DNA of 28,659 nt from CAYMDP01 sp964389375 (lineage in GTDB: Bacteria; Bdellovibrionota; Bdellovibrionia; Bdellovibrionales; UBA1609): assembly GCA_964389375.1 (NCBI GenBank), contig CAYMDP010000036.1, positions 1 to 28,659 of the forward strand. The letters run 5' to 3'. Positions 22,701 to 28,659 of the stretch are shown here, piece after piece (the first letter of the stretch is position 1; every line of letters starts with the position of its first letter). A model generated the notes under the pieces. It saw nothing but the letters and a program-made list of their open reading frames with translations, did no database searches and was not told the origin of the DNA. Both the position numbers and the translations under genes were made by a program.

Positions 22701-23900
22701 TCAATCCGATGAGGCCATAGATTCGGTTGAGTCAGACTTAAAGGGGCTAATTCGATTAAACCACGCATATTCAAAACCGAGGGAAAGTCCATTTCGGCCC
22801 AAGTAAGAGTCAAAAGCGCCCCTCTCTTCCCACCTTAATTGCCCACGCAAGCGAATCAAGGCGCCCTCAAGGGAATTCAGTTTGCCAGCCATAAGTTTTG
22901 ACTGAAAGGCGTCCCACATCATTGGCAGGCTCAAATCAAACTCATGGTGAACTCCCATCAGAAGTCCCGCAACTAATCTTGCGTTATTTGAAGGGTGGCA
23001 ATTCACAAGAAGGGTCCCAATCTCTTCTTTCGCGTTATGCGACAAAAAGTGATCATGATATTCAAGCCAATCTAAAGAGAATCCAGGAAAATTTTCCTGC
23101 AGAACCAAGGCTGCAAAAAAATTAGCCCAGCCTTCACTCAAAGACAACTCTCGGTCATAACACTTACTACTTGTATGCGCCCCACCCTTCCAAATCCAAC
23201 CAAAATAATCAAACATCAGAACATGGCCCATCTCGTGAAGTGCGACAAAGACTTGTCTAGAGTCATTTAAGTTGAGGTGAATAAGATTGCTATTTCCCTG
23301 ACCGCGAGTCGCGAAGGAATTTGTTTTAGGGTCAGTTTTTAATTGGATATGAGTCAACCTTGCCGACTTGTTTCGAGCCTCGATGCCGTGCCGGTGCAAA
23401 AATCTTTCTCCAGCTTCGATGGCCCACATGGAAGATACAGCATTACGAATAATATTTCGGTTCAATATGTATTCTGACCGAGTTAAAGACAAAGGCTTAC
23501 AGCTTTCGAAGGCGAATAGCTCTTTCACCCTAAAGAAGGTACGAACCTGGATAAAGTCCTCAAGCTCTTCATGCTTAAGGCTCCATCGAAAAGCAGGATT
23601 GAATTCATCTTTGAATCGAACCAAAAAGGTCGGGTCCGAAGACAAATTAAGAATATGGGTTTTAGAAACCTTAAGGCTACCCTCTCGATCCGTTCTTCCA
23701 AGAGAAATTTTATCCGACTGAGTCTGAAGAAAAATCTCTTTGTTTGGAATTCCCTGGTTGAAGTTTTCCCCAACTTGCACCTGAAGTTGAAGCTCTAGAT
23801 CTGGGCATTGAGCGAAGGAGATGCTAGGTAGCAATAAGCCGATAAGGGCCATCCCCAGAAAACTTCTTTTTACTTTAGTAATTGACTGACTAATTTTCAC
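22701..23900 (-). CDS. Exported zinc metalloprotease (HExxH, gluzincin-like)
   Basis: 399 residues from the GTG at 23900, with GAGGGGA eight bases upstream; an open extension to 24071 lacks support. The signal peptide ends at SFA/Q (residue 30). The zinc site is VALHEMGHVLMF (222-226 HEMGH), with a likely third ligand Glu256 in LSEGWANFF, the gluzincin arrangement. The N-terminal 60-120 region is beta-rich with RTDREGSLKV, resembling a carboxypeptidase-regulatory or Ig-like fold. Family assignment stays at the clan level. A periplasmic or secreted protein-degrading role is inferred. It is about 100 residues longer than the catalytic core needs. Confidence 0.83.
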   Translation of the reverse strand: MKISQSITKVKRSFLGMALIGLLLPSISFAQCPDLELQLQVQVGENFNQGIPNKEIFLQTQSDKISLGRTDREGSLKVSKTHILNLSSDPTFLVRFKDEFNPAFRWSLKHEELEDFIQVRTFFRVKELFAFESCKPLSLTRSEYILNRNIIRNAVSSMWAIEAGERFLHRHGIEARNKSARLTHIQLKTDPKTNSFATRGQGNSNLIHLNLNDSRQVFVALHEMGHVLMFDYFGWIWKGGAHTSSKCYDRELSLSEGWANFFAALVLQENFPGFSLDWLEYHDHFLSHNAKEEIGTLLVNCHPSNNARLVAGLLMGVHHEFDLSLPMMWDAFQSKLMAGKLNSLEGALIRLRGQLRWEERGAFDSYLGRNGLSLGFEYAWFNRISPFKSDSTESMASSD

Positions 23901-24176
23901 CCTGAGTATCCCCTCAGAAGTGAAGCTGGAGGAACTTCCCAAAAACGTCAAAATTTTTTCTGGGCTTTGAAAAATTGGGAAGCTTAAGCCACTTGGGTCC
24001 GAACAGGCCATAGCTGGAGAATCGCCCCTAAGACCGCAGATCGCGGATGCAAATCCCCCTCTGTTTTGCATTTAATTTGAGCTGAAGAGCATAAACTATC
24101 AAAGGAAGGGGAACGTCTAAAAGTTCGCCAGTGCGCTAGTATAGATTTATTAAAAGATCTGTTATCATATTTGCTT

Positions 24177-24590
24177 ATGAACACCCGACAATTTCCTTAT
24201 GAAGATGAACTCGAATTCAGCTATTCAAGAAGCTCTGGCTCGGGTGGACAAAACGTTAACAAGGTTAATACCAAAGCGACTTTGCGCTGGAATCCCAGGC
24301 TCTCCAGATCCATTCGGCCCGATATCATCTCTCGGTTTTTGGCTCGATATGCCTCTCGCATCACCGACAGCGGAGATCTGATCATCACAAGCCAAAGGTT
24401 TCGGACCCAGCACAGAAACAGTGAAGACTGCTTAGAAAAATTAGAGGAAATGCTGAATTCTGTCCTTCTTGCGCCCAAAAAACGAAAGAAAACAAAACCC
24501 AAGCGATCCGCCATCGAAAAGCGCCTTAGCTCTAAGAAAAACCGATCTCAAACAAAAAAGCTGCGCCAAAAAGGCGCCTATTCGGATTAG
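24177..24590 (+). CDS. arfB: ArfB/YaeJ-like peptidyl-tRNA hydrolase
   Basis: 137 residues from the ATG at 24177; a TTG at 24171 is an alternative, and neither has an SD, so a leaderless start is possible. The RF-1 core has SSGSGGQNVNKVNTKATLRW (20-39) with the catalytic GGQ. The basic C-terminal tail (KKRKKTKPKRS ... KKNRSQTKKLRQK) fits the ribosomal mRNA-channel tail of ArfB. It hydrolyses peptidyl-tRNA on stalled, mRNA-less ribosomes. Length agrees with E. coli ArfB (140). Standalone gene. Confidence 0.92.
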   Translation: MNTRQFPYEDELEFSYSRSSGSGGQNVNKVNTKATLRWNPRLSRSIRPDIISRFLARYASRITDSGDLIITSQRFRTQHRNSEDCLEKLEEMLNSVLLAPKKRKKTKPKRSAIEKRLSSKKNRSQTKKLRQKGAYSD

Positions 24591-24743
24591 GAGCCATCCG
24601 TCTTCAGGTTCTTAGGTAAAATTTGCAAATCTAGCTTTCATTAATTCAAGCCCAAAAATTGCTTCTCATGTGTCAGCTCACAATCAGGTATAAGGTCCTC
24701 TGATTTCTTAGCCCTTACTCACTCGACCGGAGACTTAAATCTG

Positions 24744-26792
24744 ATGAAAAAAATCCTTCTTCTTTTATCCTTGGCTTTTACAATTTCCAGCTCCTCATCC
24801 ATGGCAAACTCCCCACAAGATGAACTTCCTCCATCTTTAAATCTTGATGAGCTTCGCAGTCAGCTTTTAAGGACCGCCGAAAGCAGTCGCTTCCAAGAAT
24901 TTGTCGTCTCACCAAGCGCCACACCAAATTCTGTTCAAGATAAACTTTTGAAGTATTACCGCGATCACATCATGCCCGTCCTTGAAAGATTCGAAGATAT
25001 GGGATCAAAGTATTCAGCCCTGAATCAACTTATTGAAGCCGGTCTGTACCGCAGTCCTGAAGAAAATTTAGAATGGGAAGAAAAATTTAAGGCTGTGCTT
25101 GCCGAGTACACAAAGCTTGAAACAGACGCAAATTGGCAGAAGGTGCAACTTGAGTTTGGCCGGCTTGCTGCTGGTTTAGACGGAAACTTTGCCGCTCTCG
25201 CGCGACGCATGGCCGAGAAAGTCGAAATCAGTGCATTTCCCCCTGAGATGAGCCGTCTTTATGAAGAGGCAGAAGAACTTTCGCACGAGATCAGTAAAGT
25301 CGCGAAAGAATCTCCAAAATTAAAAGATATGCAAAAGCTGCAGCCGGAGAGCTCAAAACTTGTGATGGCTTTTCATAGTGGTGAAGTCAGTCTTTCAGAG
25401 GCTTCGAAGCGACTTGAAGAAATTCGCCAGCAAGGATCTTTGGCTTTTGGGCAAGACGTGGCCGAGACGGCTCGAGAAAAATTAAATCGCAGAGCCATTG
25501 TCTTGACTCAACTTGCGAAGAGTAAGGGACAAAAAAACTGGGCCGATTATCAATTAGCAGATCAAGCGCGCGAGCACGCCTCGGGCCTTGGAGAAAAAGC
25601 GAACCTGGTTCGATTTTTAGAAGGAATCTTGTCCGAAACAGATCAGGTCGTCCGGGAGTTTCGAGAAGTCCGCGCCCAACGCCTCGCGGGTCGAAATTAT
25701 CAATCTCTTAGCGAAGGCGAGCGCACTTTTATTAGTGAGCCGGCCTTTCTTCTATTGCGCTCGTATTTTCCCAAAGAAGATATCGTCTCGATTTGGAAAG
25801 AGACAATGCTGGAGAGTGGCTTTGAACCAATCCTCTTAAACTCGATTACGGTCGACGCATATCCGCGAGCAAGTAAACAAACTCATGCCTATATGCGTCC
25901 CATACAAATGCGAAGGCTTCAGACTCTTACAGTCGATGGTCAGACTTTGCAAACTCATGTTCCAGACTTTAAATCTCCAGAATGGCATCACTCTCATACC
26001 CATATTCATCAGAAACTAACCGATGATGGGCTGGGAAACTTATCTACGATGTTTCACGAAGGGGGCCATGGCTTAGACTTTTCTTATCAAATGAATGAGA
26101 TTGATTACCCACAAGCTTACGGTTTGGCGGAAACCCACTCCACAACCATGGAGTCCTTTACTGAAGATGTGGAGTTTTTGTTGGCGCGCGGGAAAACTAG
26201 AACTGGCGAGGCTTTGCCTAAAGAAGTCTTAGAGACCTATCTAAGTCGCAGAGCTTACGGAGATCTGGCCGGGCTTAGATATAACGTGACCAGTGCGCTT
26301 TACGATATCGATCTTTGGGATTATGAATACACAGAAAACTCGATGTCCTTTGTCGACCGAGCCCTGATGCTAACCGAAAAGTGGAATACTCGGGAGGCCG
26401 GAGTGGCTTCTTCAAGGACCGAAGGCATCCGCGAAGGCTACTCTCACTTTGTGACCGGTCATTTTTATTCGGGATCCGTCAGATATTTTGGTTATGTCTT
26501 GGCTGAAGTTGCTGCGACAATTGTGACCCAAAGAACTTTGGATCTTCTAGAAACTCAAACTGGACGAAGAAGTCTTTATAAACAGCCGGCACTTGCAGGG
26601 ATTTTGACAGAGGGACTTTACAAAAGAGGTTTCGTAGAGCTTTTTCCAATTGGAATCGAACAATTCGCTCAAAAGAAGTTTGCCCCGGAGGCCTTTACGG
26701 GAGAACTGATCGCTAAGCTTAAAGCCTACACTGAAAAACTGAAGCAGCCTCAAAAAGGTCCAAAAAAGAAAGGCTCGTCCTGCCTTAAATAG
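24744..26792 (+). CDS. Exported M3-family oligopeptidase
   Basis: 682 residues with a signal peptide ending near SMA/N (residue 21). The zinc motif is FHEGGHGLDF, HEGGH at 438-442; the third ligand is probably Glu463 in AETHSTTME, which aligns with VEAPSQMFE of M3 peptidases. The C-terminal FVTGHFYSGSVRYFGYVLAEVAATIV matches the conserved M3 substrate-pocket region. A His-rich EWHHSHTHIH lies at 414-421. M3 enzymes cut short peptides inside a closed channel, so an exported version would finish digestion of peptides in the periplasm or outside. Standalone gene of usual M3 size (about 680). Confidence 0.85.
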   Translation: MKKILLLLSLAFTISSSSSMANSPQDELPPSLNLDELRSQLLRTAESSRFQEFVVSPSATPNSVQDKLLKYYRDHIMPVLERFEDMGSKYSALNQLIEAGLYRSPEENLEWEEKFKAVLAEYTKLETDANWQKVQLEFGRLAAGLDGNFAALARRMAEKVEISAFPPEMSRLYEEAEELSHEISKVAKESPKLKDMQKLQPESSKLVMAFHSGEVSLSEASKRLEEIRQQGSLAFGQDVAETAREKLNRRAIVLTQLAKSKGQKNWADYQLADQAREHASGLGEKANLVRFLEGILSETDQVVREFREVRAQRLAGRNYQSLSEGERTFISEPAFLLLRSYFPKEDIVSIWKETMLESGFEPILLNSITVDAYPRASKQTHAYMRPIQMRRLQTLTVDGQTLQTHVPDFKSPEWHHSHTHIHQKLTDDGLGNLSTMFHEGGHGLDFSYQMNEIDYPQAYGLAETHSTTMESFTEDVEFLLARGKTRTGEALPKEVLETYLSRRAYGDLAGLRYNVTSALYDIDLWDYEYTENSMSFVDRALMLTEKWNTREAGVASSRTEGIREGYSHFVTGHFYSGSVRYFGYVLAEVAATIVTQRTLDLLETQTGRRSLYKQPALAGILTEGLYKRGFVELFPIGIEQFAQKKFAPEAFTGELIAKLKAYTEKLKQPQKGPKKKGSSCLK

Positions 26793-26828
26793 AACCTAGT
26801 CGTTAAGGTCGGTGAAAAAACTGGATGG

Positions 26829-26841
26829 GGCGCGTTGCGCC
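26829..26841 (+). terminator. Possible terminator of the M3 peptidase gene
   Basis: GGCGC-GTT-GCGCC hairpin followed by a T-rich tract (TTGCGTCTTTGCTTCTT), 36 bp after the stop. Confidence 0.45.
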
Positions 26842-26867
26842 TTGCGTCTTTGCTTCTTAGCAGGCTA

Positions 26868-26902
26868 GGACCTCCCCCAGGGGAAATTTAATAGGGGGAT
26901 CC
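26868..26902 (+). promoter_or_regulatory. Leader hairpin that can hide the thermonuclease SD
   Basis: GGA and TCCCCC (26868-26878, two-base bulge) pair with GGGGGATCC (26894-26902), enclosing the SD AGGGGG in the stem. An alternative CCCC/GGGG pairing exists at 26875-26883. Sequence shows the pairing; a regulatory effect is inference. Confidence 0.45.
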
Positions 26903-26905
26903 AAA

Positions 26906-27604
26906 GTGATGTTTAATATCTTGCTGACGCTCGTTCTCGGCTTAAATACAGCCGCCGCTCAATCCAAAAGAACTGATCCGGAAATTACTAAGTTTTGTAA
27001 GTCCTCTTCGCCTGCCGAAAAACGCGTGACTGTCACCCGCATCGGAGACGGTGACACCCTGACGGTTGAAGATGAAGAGGCTCGTAGCTGGCGGGTTCGC
27101 ATGAACGGCATCGACACCCCAGAGTCTTGGTACAAAGAAAAATCCCAAGGCCCTTGGGCAAAAAAGGCCAGAGAGTATTTAAAATCCAGAGTCGCAGTTG
27201 GAAGTAAAGTCACTTTAACTTTTGAGCGCAAAGCTTGTGATGGCTTTAAACGATTGATCGCCAGGGTTTTAGACGGGTCCACCGACATCAATCGCGAAAT
27301 GATTGTTAAAGGTTATGCCGTCAACTATTGCATCGCGCCGAACACAGATCACTGCGCAGATTATGGTTTTGAAGCCCAAAAAAACATGGATCAAAAAATT
27401 GGAATATTTAGCGATCCAGATCTAAAACTTCCCTACATCTGGAGACAAGAAGCTGGGGACGAGGAAATGTTTTCTTATTGGATTGGCGATATCGAAACAA
27501 AAGATGTTATCCCCTCCGAAAGAATGGAAGAAATTCCTCTAGGACGCCGGGTTTTCTTTTACTCGAAATTTTGGATTCGCAGTCCCTACAAAATTGCTGA
27601 GTAG
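26906..27604 (+). CDS. Exported thermonuclease (SNase-like)
   Basis: 232 residues. GTG at 26906 and ATG at 26909 are both usable, AGGGGG lying 7-10 bases upstream. The signal peptide ends at AAA/Q. The SNase OB-fold shows TRIGDGDTLTVED, the active-site segment RVRMNGIDTPES (Arg, Asp, Thr, Glu as in staphylococcal nuclease) and DGFKRLIARV with a possible second catalytic arginine. It cleaves DNA and RNA with Ca2+. A C-terminal 70-residue extension (GDEEMFSYWIGDIETKD...) is not part of the usual nuclease. Nutrient release from DNA is a plausible role; predation is inferred. Confidence 0.9.
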   Translation: MMFNILLTLVLGLNTAAAQSKRTDPEITKFCKSSSPAEKRVTVTRIGDGDTLTVEDEEARSWRVRMNGIDTPESWYKEKSQGPWAKKAREYLKSRVAVGSKVTLTFERKACDGFKRLIARVLDGSTDINREMIVKGYAVNYCIAPNTDHCADYGFEAQKNMDQKIGIFSDPDLKLPYIWRQEAGDEEMFSYWIGDIETKDVIPSERMEEIPLGRRVFFYSKFWIRSPYKIAE

Positions 27605-27689
27605 GTCTGACTCAAGCGATCACCTTATCCACAACTAACCGGCTAAGGTCAGATCGCTTAAAATCACCGAACAGTTCAGCAAAGAGTTG

Positions 27690-27714
27690 CTGCCGGCCGA
27701 AATTCGGCCGGCAG
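27690..27714. terminator. Bidirectional terminator-type hairpin
   Basis: CTGCCGGCCGAA (27690-27701) and TTCGGCCGGCAG (27703-27714) are exact reverse complements, centred between the convergent nuclease and DoxX genes. No long T-run on either side. Confidence 0.6.
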
Positions 27715-27729
27715 AACCTTAGAAGTCTT

Positions 27730-28125
27730 TTAAACTTTTCTAAAAATTCGATCTAAAGAAAATTTTCCGCCGCCCTGAAGTAACAATAAAACGCAGGCGA
27801 AAAAATAAAGTAAGGCCATTTCTTTTTGTGCAAACGGATCACTGGCGTGGGCCACGAAGGCAGCAACGGCCATGGTCACACCTAAAAAAAGTGCGGCTGG
27901 ACGAGTAAAAAGTCCCACTGCAATTAAAAGCCCGCCTAAAAACTCTGAGCCTCCGGCAAGCCAGGCAAAGACCACAGGAAGTGGAAAACCCATTCCCGCA
28001 AGTCCGTCAACAAGTTGGCTTGGTGGAGGAATCTTTCCGATCCCATGGGCCAAGGCCATGCTTAGCCCAATAAAAGCTCGAAATAAAAAGTTTCCAATAT
28101 CTGGATGATTTAACCATCTGCTCAT
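27730..28125 (-). CDS. DoxX family membrane protein
   Basis: 131 residues; ATG with GGGGAG seven bases upstream. Four hydrophobic segments, with family landmarks FRAFIGLSMALAHGIGKI, FAWLAGGSEFLGGLLIAVGLFTRPAALFLGVTMAVAAFV and a Phe/Leu-rich last helix ending near SLDRIF. DoxX proteins are small inner-membrane subunits or partners of quinone-linked oxidoreductases; individual function is usually unknown. Stand-alone gene, divergent from the following cysteine-cluster gene. Confidence 0.9.
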   Translation of the reverse strand: MSRWLNHPDIGNFLFRAFIGLSMALAHGIGKIPPPSQLVDGLAGMGFPLPVVFAWLAGGSEFLGGLLIAVGLFTRPAALFLGVTMAVAAFVAHASDPFAQKEMALLYFFACVLLLLQGGGKFSLDRIFRKV

Positions 28126-28195
28126 AGTTGCACTCCCCTAGTCTGTGTTAAGGTCTGAGAATAGGATACTTAACATTACTTTAGGAAGAAAGCTT

Positions 28196-28519
28196 TTGTC
28201 GCAGACTTCAAAAAATTCAGTCAGTTGTTCGAACTGCAAGGCACTGTGTTGCCGTCTTGAAGTTCAACTGATCGATGATGCCGACGAACAGGTTCCTAAA
28301 CAATATGTTCAAACGGATTTGCTCGGCCGGGAAGTCATGAAGCGCTCCGAAAAGGGTTGGTGTGAGGCTCTCAACCCGAAGACATTTCTTTGCGAAATTT
28401 ATAGCCTTCGCCCCTTTCTTTGTCGGGAATATGAAGTTGCAAGCTTTGATTGCTTGAACGAAAGACAGAAACTGCCTCATTTTGAAAGCAAGGATGACAG
28501 TTTAGATGTTTCCGAATAG
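28196..28519 (+). CDS. YkgJ-like zinc/iron-chelating cysteine-cluster protein
   Basis: 107 residues from a TTG at 28196, chosen for the SD AGGAAG at 28183-28188 seven bases upstream; a GTG at 28145 in frame gives a non-typical extension. The metal-cluster cysteines are SCSNCKALCC (C11, C14, C18, C19), then WCEALNPKTFLCEIYSLRPFLCREY, the arrangement of YkgJ-type proteins. It probably binds Zn or Fe; no activity is known. It precedes the RNase HI gene by 12 bp, so the two may be co-transcribed. Confidence 0.86.
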   Translation: MSQTSKNSVSCSNCKALCCRLEVQLIDDADEQVPKQYVQTDLLGREVMKRSEKGWCEALNPKTFLCEIYSLRPFLCREYEVASFDCLNERQKLPHFESKDDSLDVSE

Positions 28520-28531
28520 AGTTTTAGACCT

Positions 28532-28659
28532 ATGAAGCTGGATTTCTCCTCTCAAATTTTAATGTTTACCGATGGCGCCTGCTCTGGAAATCCCGGGCCT
28601 GGGGGCTACGGAACGATTCTTGTTTTTCCAGAAGGCGAAGTGAAGGAGCTTGGGGAAGC
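28532..28659 (+). CDS. rnhA: Ribonuclease HI, 5' part only
   Basis: 42 codons from the ATG at 28532 are in the window. The conserved first strand LMFTDGACSGNPGPGGYG, with the first catalytic Asp in TDG, identifies RNase HI. It removes RNA from RNA-DNA hybrids. No strong SD is visible; the upstream cysteine-cluster gene ends 12 bp before. The rest of the gene and the other catalytic residues lie outside. Confidence 0.9.
   Translation, partial: MKLDFSSQILMFTDGACSGNPGPGGYGTILVFPEGEVKELGE

Noticed and set aside
23901..24071. N-terminal extension of the HExxH protease
   Set aside because: GTG at 23900 has an SD and is followed by a good signal peptide, which the extension would bury.
1..28659. 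CRISPR arrays, insertion sequences, tRNA and rRNA genes
   Set aside because: No regularly spaced repeats, transposase or recognisable RNA gene was seen by eye; a tRNA scan could still reveal one.

Overview
The window looks like chromosomal sequence from a Gram-negative bacterium with a large export repertoire. Base composition, judged by eye only, is mid-40s % GC. Many Sec signal peptides and lipoproteins, an outer-membrane beta-barrel candidate and several exported peptidases fit a Bdellovibrio-like or related predatory/deltaproteobacterial genome. That placement is inference; no rRNA or other marker gene is present. I saw no tRNA, rRNA, CRISPR array, transposase or phage gene. The genes are mostly single or in short operons of two or three. 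Many use GTG or TTG starts behind clear Shine-Dalgarno (SD) sequences.

Left part (1-8731): a truncated exported M28-type peptidase with an N-terminal beta-propeller (minus); an exported protein with a nucleotidylyltransferase HIGH motif (minus); an RlmC-like rRNA m5U methyltransferase followed by an Rsm22/METTL17-like protein (plus), both with iron-sulfur-type cysteines; an exported nucleotide pyrophosphatase/phosphodiesterase (minus); and an overlapping set msrA - RluA-type pseudouridine synthase - 2OG-Fe(II) oxygenase (plus).

Centre (8732-13096): a peroxide-defence island. oxyR (minus) is divergent from ahpC-ahpD (plus), with an OxyR-type ATAG-N7-CTAT site in the shared intergenic region. 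dps (plus) follows, then a translationally coupled macro-domain/CBS-domain pair (minus). Two large palindromes, about 135 and 131 bp, lie in the two longest gene-free stretches on either side of this island. They are the most unusual non-coding structures in the window.

Right part (13097-28659): an FAD-dependent amine/amino-acid oxidase with a small exported protein (minus); a cysteine-rich exported protein of unknown function; an RRM RNA-binding protein followed by an IF-1 paralogue; a beta-propeller-like lipoprotein coupled by an ATGA overlap to a beta-barrel candidate; an ABC-F ATPase; an OsmC-family protein; a rhomboid protease; two small unknown proteins; an exported HExxH metalloprotease; an ArfB-like ribosome-rescue hydrolase; an exported M3-family oligopeptidase; an exported thermonuclease; DoxX; a YkgJ-like cysteine-cluster protein; and the start of RNase HI.

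Two themes recur: oxidative-stress defence (OxyR, AhpC, AhpD, Dps, MsrA, OsmC) and ribosome/translation maintenance (RlmC-like, Rsm22-like, RluA-like, IF-1, RRM, ABC-F, ArfB). I did not find a clear new defence or mobile system. The best leads are the large palindromes, the exported nucleotidylyltransferase-fold protein, the coupled lipoprotein/barrel pair and the rRNA-modification/oxygenase operon.
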